DNA of 64,000 bases, from positions 62,001 through 126,000 of the forward strand of contig JAJZUT010000008.1 of the NCBI GenBank assembly GCA_021847105.1. The letters run 5' to 3'. Shown here piece after piece: positions 1-9,734 of this stretch. Origin of the DNA: Pseudomonadota bacterium (GTDB taxonomy: Bacteria; Pseudomonadota; Gammaproteobacteria; Steroidobacterales; Steroidobacteraceae). Position numbers and translations under genes: made by a program. Below the pieces are notes generated by a model, which searched no databases, was not told the DNA's origin, and saw only the letters and a program-made list of their open reading frames with translations. Numbering within the stretch: position 1 is the stretch's first letter; every line of letters starts with the position of its first letter.

Positions 1-100
1 CGAACATGGGGCGGATCTGCAGCGTCGCGAACCAGACGGCCGCCAGCAGCACCCAAGCCCACCACCTCAGCCGCTCGCTGCGCCCCTGCGCCGCACTCAT
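1..100 (-). CDS. N-terminus of an inner-membrane protein, possibly ArnT/PMT-type glycosyltransferase (partial)
   Basis: An ATG at 98-100 opens a minus-strand frame that runs off the window edge. The 33 visible residues are a short basic head (SAAQGRSERLR) followed by a hydrophobic stretch (WWAWVLLAAVWFATL) and QIRPMF. This is a typical first membrane helix of a polytopic protein. It starts 31 bp after the ArnA-type decarboxylase gene on the same strand, so co-transcription is likely. A lipid-linked sugar transferase would fit both the neighbour and the Arg-Pro after the first helix. That identity is inference; only the membrane start is seen. Confidence 0.5.
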   Translation of the reverse strand, partial: MSAAQGRSERLRWWAWVLLAAVWFATLQIRPMF

Positions 101-131
101 AGCCACCCCGTACTCGCCGGCCGAGCGCCCG

Positions 132-1190
132 TCACAGCCCGGATGCCGGGGCGTTCAGGGAATTGAAACTACCGACCCTGACGTAAAAATCGATGGTGCG
201 GCGGATCGCCGTGTCGAGGTCGGTGCTCGGCCGCCAGCCCAGATCCCGCTTGGCCGCCTCGATGGCCGGCACTCGAACCTGAATGTCCTGGTAATACTTG
301 CCGTAGTACTCCCCGGCCGACACCTCGATGATCTCGGTGGTCTTGGCCACATCGCGCAGTTGCGGGAATTCCTGCGCAATGCGGATGGTGCGATCGGCTA
401 GTTCGCGGATCGACACGCAATTGTCTGGGTTGCCGATATTGAAAATTCGCCGCGTCGCGCGCCCATCCTTGTTTTCGAGAATGGTGAGCAGCGCCTCGAT
501 GGCATCATCGATATAGGTGAAGGAGCGCTTCTGGCGTCCGCCGTCGACCAGCTTGATCGGACGGCGGTACAGCACGTTGGAGAGAAACTGGGTGAACACC
601 CGTGAACTTCCCTCCTTGGGCTCCTCGATGTTATCCAGGTTCGGGCCGATGAAATTGAACGGGCGGAACAACGTGTAATCCAGGCTGTCACGCACGCCGT
701 AAGCGTAGATGACCCGATCGAGCAGTTGCTTCGAGGCGGCATAGATCCAGCGCTGCTTATTGATCGGACCGTACACGAGCGGGCTCGTCTCCTCATCGAG
801 CACCGCATCCGGAGACATGCCGTACAGCTCGGAGGTCGAGGGGAACACCAGGCGCTTGCCATACTTGACGCAATGGCGCACCACATCGAGATTGGCCTCG
901 AAGTCGAGCTCGAAGACCTTCAGCGGATGGGTCACGTACTGCGCCGGATTGGCAATCGCCACCAGCGGCACCACCACGTCGCACTTCTTGACGTGATACT
1001 CGACCCACTCCTTGTTGATGGTGATATCACCTTCGACGAAGTGGAAGCGATCGTCCTTCGGCAGCTCGCCGAGCTTGTTGTCCGAGAGGTCGATGCCGTA
1101 GACCTCCCAGTCGCGCTGCCGCAGGATCGCGCTGGTGAGCGCGCTGCCGATAAAGCCGTTCGCCCCGAGAATCATGATCTTCAGTGACAT
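132..1190 (-). CDS. ArnA C-terminal-type UDP-sugar decarboxylase (NAD-dependent epimerase/dehydratase, SDR)
   Basis: The 352-residue product is an extended SDR enzyme. It has the NAD-binding GANGFIG at residues 9-15, the Tyr-x3-Lys pair Y150/K154 in IYAASKQ, S120-E121 in PSTSELYG, and R222 in GGRQKRSF. By comparison with E. coli ArnA as remembered, S120/E121 and R222 match the residues that drive oxidative decarboxylation of UDP-glucuronate (Ser433/Glu434 and Arg619). The formyltransferase half of bifunctional ArnA is absent. The start is the ATG at 1188-1190, because the in-frame upstream extension is low-complexity and basic. A UDP-4-keto-pentose or UDP-xylose product is likely. With the membrane protein immediately downstream, it may serve lipid A or other envelope glycan modification. 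Confidence 0.85.
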   Translation of the reverse strand: MSLKIMILGANGFIGSALTSAILRQRDWEVYGIDLSDNKLGELPKDDRFHFVEGDITINKEWVEYHVKKCDVVVPLVAIANPAQYVTHPLKVFELDFEANLDVVRHCVKYGKRLVFPSTSELYGMSPDAVLDEETSPLVYGPINKQRWIYAASKQLLDRVIYAYGVRDSLDYTLFRPFNFIGPNLDNIEEPKEGSSRVFTQFLSNVLYRRPIKLVDGGRQKRSFTYIDDAIEALLTILENKDGRATRRIFNIGNPDNCVSIRELADRTIRIAQEFPQLRDVAKTTEIIEVSAGEYYGKYYQDIQVRVPAIEAAKRDLGWRPSTDLDTAIRRTIDFYVRVGSFNSLNAPASGL

Positions 1191-1297
1191 GGAAGCCCTT
1201 CGTGCCCGGGCAAGCGCCCGACGCAAAAAAAAGAAGAATTTTAGCAGCTTCCCACCGGCGCGCATCCGCACTTGCCGCGTACCGGCAAGCGGGGCAT

Positions 1298-1331
1298 CCG
1301 CGGCGCTGCCCCAGGCGGGGCAGCGCCGCGG
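1298..1331 (-). terminator. Strong 15-bp hairpin just after the outer-membrane protein gene
   Basis: Perfect inverted repeat CCGCGGCGCTGCCCC (1298-1312) and its complement (1317-1331) with a 4-nt loop, starting 3 nt beyond the stop of the barrel gene at 1335. No T-tract follows on the minus strand, so it may be an mRNA-stabilising or Rho-assisted 3' end and not a classical intrinsic terminator. A smaller 7-bp hairpin (CTTGCCG/CGGCAAG) lies at 1271-1289. Confidence 0.6.
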
Positions 1332-1334
1332 AAC

Positions 1335-2015
1335 TCAGAACCGCAGCCCGACGGTCAACGGCACGAACGCGGTGGGCTGGCTGGTCTCGATGCGCTGGTA
1401 GCGCGCCTCGACGAAGAACGTCTGGCCATCACGCAGCAGGAAGTCCAGCCCCACACCCGCATTCCAGGAAAGGCGGGTGCTGCTGCCGCTCGCCACCACG
1501 ATGTCCCCGGGCACGAGGCCGTAGCTGCAGAAGCCGAACCAGGGATCGCAGAAATAGCTGCCATAGGCCACGGTCTGCGTAAGCGCGACGCGCATGTGAT
1601 CGACCCCGATGCCGGCAAGCGCGAAGCCGCTGATCCACGGGGTGATCGGACGCTTGTACTGGCCGTCGACGTTCAGCCCGATCACTTCCCCATAGCCGGA
1701 GTCGATCTGGATCTGATCAAGCTGCTCGTTGATCGCGATCAGGTTGCGCGTGGCGCTGAAGTGGCTGTACTCGATATCGGCCCGCAGCGCGAACGGCCGA
1801 TCGGGGCTGGGGCGCCAGGTCAAGCCACCGCCCAAGGTAACTCCGCCGTCGAAATAATCCGCGGTCGAGCCCACCGTGGGGCTGTAGCCGATCTGCAGGT
1901 GCCAGTGGACCGGCTCCTGCGGGGCGAACGTCTGCTCGTAGTAGCCTTGCGCCGATGCCCGGGCCGCCACGGCGAGCAGCGCGACGGCACCCAGAGCGTA
2001 CAGTGTTCGATTCAC
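1335..2015 (-). CDS. Small outer-membrane beta-barrel protein (OmpW/OmpA-barrel-like)
   Basis: The 226-residue protein starts with GTG at 2013-2015, preceded 8 nt upstream by a strong ribosome site GGAGGAG (2024-2030). That site decides the start over the longer open frame. A signal peptide (RTLYALGAVALLAVAARASAQ) is followed by alternating amphipathic strands, and the chain ends in LTVGLRF. A C-terminal phenylalanine is the usual Bam recognition signal of outer-membrane barrels. Two cysteines (YFCDPWFGFC) sit in a probable loop. No specific family is recognised. It lies between murJ and the sugar decarboxylase on the same strand. Confidence 0.75.
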   Translation of the reverse strand: MNRTLYALGAVALLAVAARASAQGYYEQTFAPQEPVHWHLQIGYSPTVGSTADYFDGGVTLGGGLTWRPSPDRPFALRADIEYSHFSATRNLIAINEQLDQIQIDSGYGEVIGLNVDGQYKRPITPWISGFALAGIGVDHMRVALTQTVAYGSYFCDPWFGFCSYGLVPGDIVVASGSSTRLSWNAGVGLDFLLRDGQTFFVEARYQRIETSQPTAFVPLTVGLRF

Positions 2016-2067
2016 GTGCAGAACTCCTCCGGCGCCACCGGCGGCGCCTGCTCCGATCGCTGCGCGC

Positions 2068-3687
2068 TCAAGCCACGTGCAGCTTGCGTCTGAGAACCTG
2101 AACCAGCTCGCGCATCTCCCCGATGCCGAGCAGCATCGCACTGCCAAAGAACGCACCAGCCCCTATCACGATGACCGCCGCGAGCGCGCCGAGTTTCGGC
2201 CAGAACCGCTGGTGCGCCCAGTCGGGCAGCAGCCAGTGCGAGCCACCCCAGCAGATCGCACCCAGCAGTGTGCCCGCGACCGCGAGTCGGGCGAACATCG
2301 AGAGCATGGCATGCGAGTCGAGCCGCCCGAGGTGACGGCGCATGAGCCCGTAGAGCACGAGGAAGTTCACCGTCGCGACCGCGGCGGTCGAGAAGGCCAG
2401 CCCCCGCGCTCCCCAATGCCACTGCTGCGTCGTCAGCCAGCACAACAGCAGGTTCAGTCCCATCGCGCTCAGGCTGACCACCATCGGGGTTCTGCGCCGA
2501 TCGACCGCATAGAAGGCGTTCACCAGCACCTTCAGCGCCGCATAACCGCACAGCCCGAGTGAGTAAAAGCGCAGCGCGCCGGCGGTCTGGTGAGCTTCGT
2601 ACGCGGTGAATCGACCGTGTTGGTAGAGCACCGAGACGATCGGTCCGGCGAGCACGATCAGGCCGATGGCTGCCGGCACCGTCAAGAAGAACACCATGCG
2701 CAAGCCGCGGGCCAGCTCGCTGCGCAAGCGCTCGGCATCCCCGGCAACCGCCAGCCGCGAGAGCATCGGCAGCGAGACCGTGCCGAGGGCGACGCCGAAC
2801 ATCCCGATCGGAAACTGCATCAGGCGAAAGGCGTATCCCAGCCAGGAAATCGGTCCATTGCCGAGCGTCGAGGCGAATGCTGAGTTCACCACCACGTTAA
2901 CCTGCACGGTGCTCGCGGCGATGACCGACGGTCCCATGATCAGCAGCATGGCCTTGACGCCCGGATCGCGCCAACGGAAATCGGGGCGATAGCGGTAGCC
3001 GAAGCGCAGCAACGACGGAATCTGCACCCCGAGCTGCAACAACCCGCCCACCAGCACCCCGATCGCCAGCCCGAGCACCGCTTTGGGCCCGAAGTGCGGA
3101 TCGAGCCACCAGCCCAATCCCGCCCCGGTGATGATGAAGCCGAGATTGAAGAAGGTCGAGGCCAGCGCCGGAACGCCGAACACGTTGCGCGCATTCAGCA
3201 TGCCCATGACCAGCGCCGCGAGCGAGACGATCAGGATGAACGGATACATGATCCGCGTCAGCTCGACGGTCAGTGCCGCCTTGGCCGGGTCGAAACCCCA
3301 GCCGAGCAGCGCCACGAGCCACGGCGCCACTGCAATGCCGAGCACCACCAGAGCACTGACCATCACCGCCGTTAGCGTGACGACCTTGTTGGCCAATCGC
3401 CAGGCCGACTGATCGCCCTCGCGCGCGACCGTTTTGCTGAAGGTGGTGACGAAGGCAGTCGACAGAGCGCCCTCTCCGACCATGTCGCGCAGCAGATTTG
3501 GAATGCGAAACGCGATGAAGAACACATCCATCAGCCGTCCGGCACCGAACAGCGCGGCGAACACCTGCAGGCGCACCATGCCGAGAATGCGGCTCATGAG
3601 CACGGCGAGCGCGATCACTCCGGCGGCCCGGGTATTGAGCTTCTCGCCGTGCGTGCCCTTGGTCACGGCTTGTTCGCTTGAGGCCAT
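2068..3687 (-). CDS. murJ: MurJ (MviN) lipid II flippase
   Basis: The 539-residue polytopic membrane protein has the MOP-superfamily MurJ N-terminus (VLMSRILGMVRLQVFAALFG, FFIAFRIPNLLRDMVGEGALSTAF). It has about 14 hydrophobic segments, similar to the family (about 510 residues). It transfers undecaprenyl-linked peptidoglycan precursor across the inner membrane and is normally essential. The start is taken as the ATG at 3685-3687. The frame extends upstream to 3936, but that part is low-complexity and basic, without family similarity. The Shine-Dalgarno sequence at this ATG is weak, so a nearby internal start is possible. Confidence 0.92.
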   Translation of the reverse strand: MASSEQAVTKGTHGEKLNTRAAGVIALAVLMSRILGMVRLQVFAALFGAGRLMDVFFIAFRIPNLLRDMVGEGALSTAFVTTFSKTVAREGDQSAWRLANKVVTLTAVMVSALVVLGIAVAPWLVALLGWGFDPAKAALTVELTRIMYPFILIVSLAALVMGMLNARNVFGVPALASTFFNLGFIITGAGLGWWLDPHFGPKAVLGLAIGVLVGGLLQLGVQIPSLLRFGYRYRPDFRWRDPGVKAMLLIMGPSVIAASTVQVNVVVNSAFASTLGNGPISWLGYAFRLMQFPIGMFGVALGTVSLPMLSRLAVAGDAERLRSELARGLRMVFFLTVPAAIGLIVLAGPIVSVLYQHGRFTAYEAHQTAGALRFYSLGLCGYAALKVLVNAFYAVDRRRTPMVVSLSAMGLNLLLCWLTTQQWHWGARGLAFSTAAVATVNFLVLYGLMRRHLGRLDSHAMLSMFARLAVAGTLLGAICWGGSHWLLPDWAHQRFWPKLGALAAVIVIGAGAFFGSAMLLGIGEMRELVQVLRRKLHVA

Positions 3688-3892
3688 CGATTGCGTGCTC
3701 AGCAGCCGCGCACGCACAGCGTGCCCGCCACGCTGCACTCGCGGTACCTTGCGCCCCGGTACCGGGAATGAGTCACTGCCCACGCACTGTTTGCCTGCAT
3801 GACCTGCTTTCGCTGCGACACGCGCCACACTACGGCGCCCGGCGCGCAAGCATAGCGGCGGGCGGGCTGGTGCGCGAGCGACCCTCCGGCGT

Positions 3893-4150
3893 TCAGACGG
3901 GCCGCTCGCTGAGCTCGATCCAGATGCCGCGCTCACACTTCAGAGCCGTGCTGCCGCTGAGCACCTGCGCCCCGTCGGGATAGCGCACGTCGTTGAAGTA
4001 GCAGCAATCGCTCTCGTCGCCCACCTGCTCGCGCAGCAGCTCGAAAGACTCCTGCGGATCGCTCTGCCACGGGGAGTTGCGCCGCTCGGGGTCAACGGTG
4101 CCCACCTGCGCCAGCGCGCTGGCCCGTTCGGTATCGGCTTGTCGCGTCAT
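3893..4150 (-). CDS. Small conserved-type protein of unknown function (DUF1496-like Cys motif)
   Basis: The 85-residue protein starts at ATG 4148-4150 with GGGGAG about 7 nt upstream. The C-terminal half has the pattern CCYFNDVRYPDGAQV followed by LKCERGIWIEL. Cysteine-Tyr and later Cys around a Gly-Ala turn are reminiscent of the DUF1496 small-protein family. No signal peptide or membrane segment is seen. It follows the MDR oxidoreductase gene by 32 bp on the same strand and may be co-transcribed with it. The function is unknown and the family assignment is tentative. Confidence 0.6.
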   Translation of the reverse strand: MTRQADTERASALAQVGTVDPERRNSPWQSDPQESFELLREQVGDESDCCYFNDVRYPDGAQVLSGSTALKCERGIWIELSERPV

Positions 4151-4182
4151 GTCTCGCTCCCCGGTGCCCGAGGGCACCCTGA

Positions 4183-5184
4183 TCAGATCTCCCCGGCGAG
4201 GCGCACCACGTAGCGCCCCCGCGCCTGCCCGGCAATGAGTTCGCGCGCGGCCTGCGGCACCTGCTCCAGATCGATGATGTCGCGCACGATGCGCTCCTCG
4301 ATGCGCTGCGGCCGCCAGGGACCGGCCAGCTGCTGCCACAACGCCAGACGCCAGTCACGGGGCACCTGCACCGAGTGGATGCCTAGGAGACTCACGCCGC
4401 GCAGGATCAGGGGCATGACCGTAGTGTTGAGCGCTGCCGAGTGCGCCAGGCCGATGCACGCGATGTTGCCCCAGGGTTTGACGGTGCGCGTCAGGTAGGT
4501 CAACACCTCCCCGCCGAGGTTATCGACCGCTCCGCCCCAGACAGCCTTCTCGAGCGGTTTGGAACCCAGGTCGAGCTGGGCGCGATCAAGCACTTCATCG
4601 GCGCCGAGCTCGCCCAGCTGCGGAGCCGCCTCGGGCTTGCCGGTGATCGCGGCGGTGTGAAAGCCCGCCTGCTTCAGCAGGACCAGCACGATGCTGCCGA
4701 CCCCGCCGCTCGCGCCGGTGACGGCAATCGGACCCTGCGCGGGCACTTGGTGATTTTCGAGCAGCCTCCGCAGGGCAAGCGCTGCGGTGAACCCTGCGGT
4801 GCCGAGCGCCATCGCTTCGCGCAGTGTCAATCCCGACGGCAATGGCACCAGCGCATCGGCGGGCAGGTTCGCATATTCGGCGAGCCCGCCGTCGAGCCAC
4901 TCCCCGAGGCCCGCTCCGGTGGCGAGCACGCGGTCTCCGGGCTGGAAAGCCGGGTCCTCGCTCGCCTCCACCACCCCGGACAGATCGATCCCCGCGACTC
5001 GCGGATAGCCACGCATGATCGCGCCGCGGCCGGTAATCGCGAGGGCATCCTTGTAATTGAGACCCGAGTACGCCACGCGCACGCGCACCGAGCCGGCGCT
5101 CAGCGGGGCGAGCGAAATCGACTCCAGCGACGCCGTCGGACCGAGCGGACTCTGGTGAACTCGGAGGGCTTTGAAGGTCGGCAT
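4183..5184 (-). CDS. acuI: MDR-family NADPH-dependent acrylyl-CoA reductase-like oxidoreductase (AcuI/YhdH)
   Basis: The 333-residue medium-chain dehydrogenase has the YhdH/AcuI signature: an early SGLNYKDALAITG segment (40-52), AGIDLSGVV, and the nucleotide-binding TGASGGVGS near residue 156. It lacks the structural-zinc cysteine cluster. Family members reduce acryloyl-CoA to propionyl-CoA with NADPH and protect against this electrophile. ATG 5182-5184 is chosen, with AGG 7 nt upstream; a GTG two codons earlier is also possible. It is divergent from the thiolase gene, with 148 bp between the starts. The exact substrate is inference. Confidence 0.85.
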   Translation of the reverse strand: MPTFKALRVHQSPLGPTASLESISLAPLSAGSVRVRVAYSGLNYKDALAITGRGAIMRGYPRVAGIDLSGVVEASEDPAFQPGDRVLATGAGLGEWLDGGLAEYANLPADALVPLPSGLTLREAMALGTAGFTAALALRRLLENHQVPAQGPIAVTGASGGVGSIVLVLLKQAGFHTAAITGKPEAAPQLGELGADEVLDRAQLDLGSKPLEKAVWGGAVDNLGGEVLTYLTRTVKPWGNIACIGLAHSAALNTTVMPLILRGVSLLGIHSVQVPRDWRLALWQQLAGPWRPQRIEERIVRDIIDLEQVPQAARELIAGQARGRYVVRLAGEI

Positions 5185-5332
5185 GCGCACGCCTGGTTTC
5201 CGATGATGGGGCTATTCTATCGAGGCCTATTCGAGCTCGAAGCACGGAAATCCCGCAGCGCGGGTCGGGTTCGAAGCACGGCGAGCCCGGCACGAAAGAA
5301 TCACAATTTTTTCAAATACTTGGATTGACGTT

Positions 5333-6538
5333 ATGACTCAGGCACTCATCTGCGATGCGATCCGCACGCCCTTTGGCCGCTACGGCGGTGTGCTCGCGGG
5401 GGTGCGCACCGATGATCTGGCGGCGATGCCGCTGCGGGCGCTGATAGAGCGTCACCCCAAGGTCGATTGGGGCCGGCTGGATGATGTCTATCTGGGGTGC
5501 GCCAATCAGGCCGGCGAAGACAACCGCAACGTCGCGCGCATGGCGGTGCTGCTTGCGGGGCTGCCGGAATGCGTCCCGGCATCGACCGTCAATCGACTGT
5601 GTGGCTCGAGCCTAGATGCGGTTGCGATCGGCTCGCGCGCCATCGTCGCCGGCGAGGCACAGCTGCTGATCGCAGGTGGCGTCGAGAGCATGACCCGCGC
5701 GCCATTCGTCCTCGGCAAGGCTGAGCAGGCATTTGAGCGCGCTCGCGCACTCGAGGACACGACGCTCGGCTGGCGCTTCGTCAATCCACTGTTCCGTAGC
5801 CGTTTCGGCATCGATTCGATGGCCGAGACCGCCGAGAACCTGGTGGCCGAACGCGGCATCTTACGAGCCGATCAGGATGCATTCGCCCTGCGCAGTCAGC
5901 AACGCTACCTACGCGCCTTGACGCGCGGCTTCTTCGCGAAGGAGATCGTACCGGTCAATGTGGCGGCCGCGAAGCGCCCGCCACAGCGCATCGAACAGGA
6001 TGAGCATCCACGGCCCGACAGCTCGCTCGAGGCGCTCGGCCGGCTCAAGGGGATCGTGCGCCCGGACGGCTCGGTCACCGCCGGCAACGCCTCGGGCATC
6101 AATGACGGGGCCGCCGCATTACTGCTCGCCAGCGAGGCTGCCGCCGTGCGCTATGGACTGACACCGCGTGCCCGGGTGCTCGGCAGCGCCGTCGCCGGCG
6201 TACCGCCGCGGGTTATGGGCATCGGGCCAGCGCCCGCCACGCGCAAGCTGCTCGAACGCACTGGCGTGGCGCTCGGCTCGCTCGATGTCATCGAACTCAA
6301 TGAGGCGTTCGCCGCCCAGTCACTTGCGGTGCTGCGCGAGCTCGGTCTGCCCGACGATGCCGAACAGGTGAATCCCAACGGCGGGGCCATCGCCATCGGT
6401 CACCCCCTCGGAGCCAGTGGCGCACGCCTCGTGGCCACCGCGCTCAGCCAGCTCGAGGCCACCGGCGGCAAGCGCGCGCTGTGCACGATGTGCATCGGCG
6501 TGGGCCAGGGGATCGCGCTGCTGATCGAGCGGTTGTAG
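5333..6538 (+). CDS. pcaF: Acetyl-CoA acyltransferase, 3-oxoadipyl-CoA thiolase type
   Basis: The 401-residue thiolase has the acyl-accepting Cys90 in [13 protein letters not shown], His357 in [14 protein letters not shown] and Cys387 in [10 protein letters not shown]. The motifs [18 protein letters not shown] and [13 protein letters not shown] are those of the PcaF/PaaJ branch. These enzymes cleave 3-oxoadipyl-CoA to succinyl-CoA and acetyl-CoA at the end of aromatic catabolism. The stand-alone copy lies next to an FAH-family hydrolase, with no other pca or paa gene in view. A general beta-ketothiolase role cannot be excluded. Confidence 0.85.
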   Translation: MTQALICDAIRTPFGRYGGVLAGVRTDDLAAMPLRALIERHPKVDWGRLDDVYLGCANQAGEDNRNVARMAVLLAGLPECVPASTVNRLCGSSLDAVAIGSRAIVAGEAQLLIAGGVESMTRAPFVLGKAEQAFERARALEDTTLGWRFVNPLFRSRFGIDSMAETAENLVAERGILRADQDAFALRSQQRYLRALTRGFFAKEIVPVNVAAAKRPPQRIEQDEHPRPDSSLEALGRLKGIVRPDGSVTAGNASGINDGAAALLLASEAAAVRYGLTPRARVLGSAVAGVPPRVMGIGPAPATRKLLERTGVALGSLDVIELNEAFAAQSLAVLRELGLPDDAEQVNPNGGAIAIGHPLGASGARLVATALSQLEATGGKRALCTMCIGVGQGIALLIERL

Positions 6539-6551
6539 CGCCGGCCGCGCT

Positions 6552-7247
<696 letters not shown>

Positions 7248-7597
7248 GGGAATTCGTCATCGCCGTGGGATGCCTGTCAGTCTAACCGCCCCACCCCGCG
7301 CACGTCCAACACCCCCGCTGCGCAGCGAAGTGATGCAGAGTAATGCGGCCGAAGCGATCCGCGCGCGGCGTCATGCAGCGCTGTAGAACACCGCGCATCA
7401 CCTTCGGCGCGGATCGCCGGGCACACCGGCGCTGGCCCGTTTGCACTGATGTAGAGCAGCCGCGGGCGCTCCGGTCGTGAGGACCGTGAATCGGCTTCGC
7501 GGGTCAACGACCCCAATCGGCGCCGCGCTACAGTCCGAGATCCTGCCGGACGCCGGTGCCGCTTGCCCGCTGAACGCGCGCTGGGCGGCGCCGGCCG
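7248..7597. other. Intergenic stretch with one inverted repeat, no convincing gene
   Basis: No frame here has homology, signal or ribosome-site support. The only structure I see is a perfect 11-bp inverted repeat, GCGATCCGCGC at 7354-7364 and its complement at 7407-7417, with a 42-nt loop that also holds a ccgaag/cttcgg pair. It may be a folded 3' end or a decayed repeat. Confidence 0.4.
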
Positions 7598-7792
7598 CTA
7601 AGGCCGCCCGCCCAGCAGCCGTGCCGGTAGCATCACCAATGCGCGCAAGAACTCAAAGACACCATCGACCACGACGCCGACGAGACGTAACGGCAGCAGC
7701 AACAACCAGACCACCGGCCAAAGCAGCAGCGCCAGCACGGCAATCGGCCAGCACAGCACGAACAGCAGCAGCCAGAGAAGGAACTTGATCAT
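7598..7792 (-). CDS. Small hydrophobic membrane protein
   Basis: The 64-residue product is almost entirely hydrophobic (FLLWLLLFVLCWPIAVLALL then VVWLLLLPLRLVGVVVDGV). It would form two closely spaced membrane helices with a short basic tail. ATG is at 7790-7792. No good ribosome site is visible upstream, which lowers confidence. Similar short orphan membrane proteins are common in gammaproteobacteria, but no function can be given. It is isolated, with non-coding DNA on both sides. Confidence 0.55.
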   Translation of the reverse strand: MIKFLLWLLLFVLCWPIAVLALLLWPVVWLLLLPLRLVGVVVDGVFEFLRALVMLPARLLGGRP

Positions 7793-8112
7793 GCGAGGAC
7801 GCTAGCGCTGTCACGGCGGGAGCACAAGTCGCCGCCGGCGAGCACTGTCGAGGTGCTGATTAGGCTCGGCCGAGTGGCTGCGGCCCGGCCGACGGGGGAG
7901 AATTCCCGTCGGCCGAGGCGACGCCACGAACGGTCGCCGTCGGGGACCGAGCGCCGCTCGTTTCGTCGCGGCCGACAGGGCGTTCGCCGCAAAAAACCCC
8001 GGGTCGGTCCCCGCTTGCACCCCCTGCCGGCGTGGATACGGCATCATAGGGTCTGCTCGGCCCCGCGAATCAGTTCACCAATATCGAGCCCGAGCGCTGG
8101 AGGAGCACCCGA
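7793..8112. other. Leader/intergenic region upstream of the S10 carboxypeptidase pair, with a perfect hairpin
   Basis: No gene is seen. A perfect 11-bp inverted repeat, CGGCCGACGGG at 7886-7896 and CCCGTCGGCCG at 7905-7915, has an 8-nt loop containing GAATT. No T-run follows on either strand. The ribosome site of the downstream gene, GGAGGAG at 8099-8105, closes the region. The promoter of the peptidase operon should lie here but is not obvious. Confidence 0.4.
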
Positions 8113-9732
8113 ATGAAGTCCGTTGTTGCACTCGCGGCCGTTCTCTCTTTGGCCGCGTGCGAGGCCTGTATTGCGCCCGCCTTCGCCGCAGGCCACAAGG
8201 CCCCGCCACCCCCGCCCCCGACGGCGGCGTCCTCATTATTCACGCCGCAGGCCGTCAAGAGCTACGGCACGGTGACGGTCGGTGGGCACAAGATCGATTA
8301 CGAAGCGGTCGCCGGGACGCTCATCGTCCACCCGAAGGGCTGGAACGATGCGGCCACACCCGCCACCGGCAAAGAGGCGCTCGGCACCGCAGACGGTCCG
8401 CCTGCGGCGTCGGTATTCTATGTCGCGTACTTCAAGCGCGGCGCGCCCGCACATGATCGGCCGATCACGTTCCTCTACAACGGCGGCCCCGGCTCCTCGA
8501 CCGTCTGGCTGCACATGGGCGCTTTCGGCCCGGTGCGCGTGGTGACCAATAACGATACGCACACCCCGGCAGCCCCCTACAGCATCATCAAGAACCAGTA
8601 CAGCCTGCTCGACACGACGGACCTGGTGTTCATCGACGCGCCGGGCACTGGCTACAGCCGCATCGAAGGCAAGGACGCCGCCAAGGCGTTCTACGGCGTC
8701 GATCCGGACGCGCACGCCTTTGCCTCGTTCATCACTCAGTTCCTCACGCGTTACCAGCGCTGGAATTCGCCGAAGTACCTGCTCGGCGAGAGCTACGGCA
8801 CGCCCCGCTCGGCAGTACTGATCAAGGATCTGTCTCTCGATCGTAACGTCGATTTCAACGGCGTGATCCTGCTCTCGCAGATTCTGAACTTCGCGCTGAA
8901 CGCGGATGCACCGGGCAGCAACCCGGGCGTCGAGCTGCCGTACGAGCTAGCCCTGCCGAGCATGGCTGCCACCGCCTGGTACCACCATGCGCTGCCCTCG
9001 AGCCCGACGAAGCTGCGCCCGTTCCTGCAGCAGGTCGAGCAATTCGCCATGGGTCCCTACGCCGACGCACTCGCTCAGGGCGCTAACCTGCCCGAGAACG
9101 AGCGGCAGAGCATCGCTGCGCAGATGCACCAGTACATCGGCCTGCCGGTGTCCTATCTGCTCAAGGCGAACCTGCAGGTGAGCGGACCGGAATTCGAGCA
9201 TGAACTGCTGAGTGACGAGGACCTGACGACCGGTCGTCTCGATTCGCGCTTCCAGGGTCCGTCGATGGATCCGCTGAGTCGCACGGCCTTTTACGATCCG
9301 CAGTCCGCGGCAATCAGCTCCGCGTACGTCAGTGCCTTCAACGCTTACGCGAGCAAGGACCTGCACTACACGACGAACCTGCGCTATCTGCCGTTGATCG
9401 CCACGCACTGGGACTTCAAGCATCGTCCGCCCGGTGCGCCGATCGCAGTGCCGATCGCCACCAATGTGATGCCGGACCTCGCCACGGCGATGAAGTACGA
9501 CCCGCTGTTGAAGGTCATGTTGAACGGCGGTTACTTCGATCTCGCCACGCCCTTCTACGAGGGGATTTACGAAATGCATCATCTGCAGATCCCGGCGAAC
9601 CTGCAGTCGAACATCTCTTATCACTATTACAAGTCGGGGCACATGATCTACGTGAACATTCCCGCTCTGAAGCAGCTGCACGCCAACATTGCGGCCTTCA
9701 TCCGTAAGACCGACAACGTTTCTGGAGGCTGA
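8113..9732 (+). CDS. Peptidase family S10 (serine carboxypeptidase-like) exported protein, copy 1
   Basis: The 539-residue product has an export signal that also contains a possible lipobox (SLAAC, Cys16), so it may be periplasmic or membrane-anchored. The S10 triad is visible: nucleophile Ser227 in LLGESYGTPRS, Asp476 in NGGYFDLATPF and His510 in KSGHMIYV. The oxyanion/binding motif YNGGPGSS is at 122-129. S10 enzymes release C-terminal amino acids from peptides. A strong site GGAGGAG lies 7 nt before ATG. The next gene is a paralogue starting 3 nt after this stop, so the two are translationally coupled. Confidence 0.9.
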   Translation: MKSVVALAAVLSLAACEACIAPAFAAGHKAPPPPPPTAASSLFTPQAVKSYGTVTVGGHKIDYEAVAGTLIVHPKGWNDAATPATGKEALGTADGPPAASVFYVAYFKRGAPAHDRPITFLYNGGPGSSTVWLHMGAFGPVRVVTNNDTHTPAAPYSIIKNQYSLLDTTDLVFIDAPGTGYSRIEGKDAAKAFYGVDPDAHAFASFITQFLTRYQRWNSPKYLLGESYGTPRSAVLIKDLSLDRNVDFNGVILLSQILNFALNADAPGSNPGVELPYELALPSMAATAWYHHALPSSPTKLRPFLQQVEQFAMGPYADALAQGANLPENERQSIAAQMHQYIGLPVSYLLKANLQVSGPEFEHELLSDEDLTTGRLDSRFQGPSMDPLSRTAFYDPQSAAISSAYVSAFNAYASKDLHYTTNLRYLPLIATHWDFKHRPPGAPIAVPIATNVMPDLATAMKYDPLLKVMLNGGYFDLATPFYEGIYEMHHLQIPANLQSNISYHYYKSGHMIYVNIPALKQLHANIAAFIRKTDNVSGG

Positions 9733-9734
9733 CC

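Noticed and set aside
1226..1245. A-run near the decarboxylase start taken as a terminator tract
   Set aside because: The nearby hairpin and run are in the wrong order for both strands; the TAAAAT in it may instead be a -10 element.
3688..3936. N-terminal extension of murJ
   Set aside because: Low-complexity basic sequence with no MurJ similarity before the ATG at 3687.
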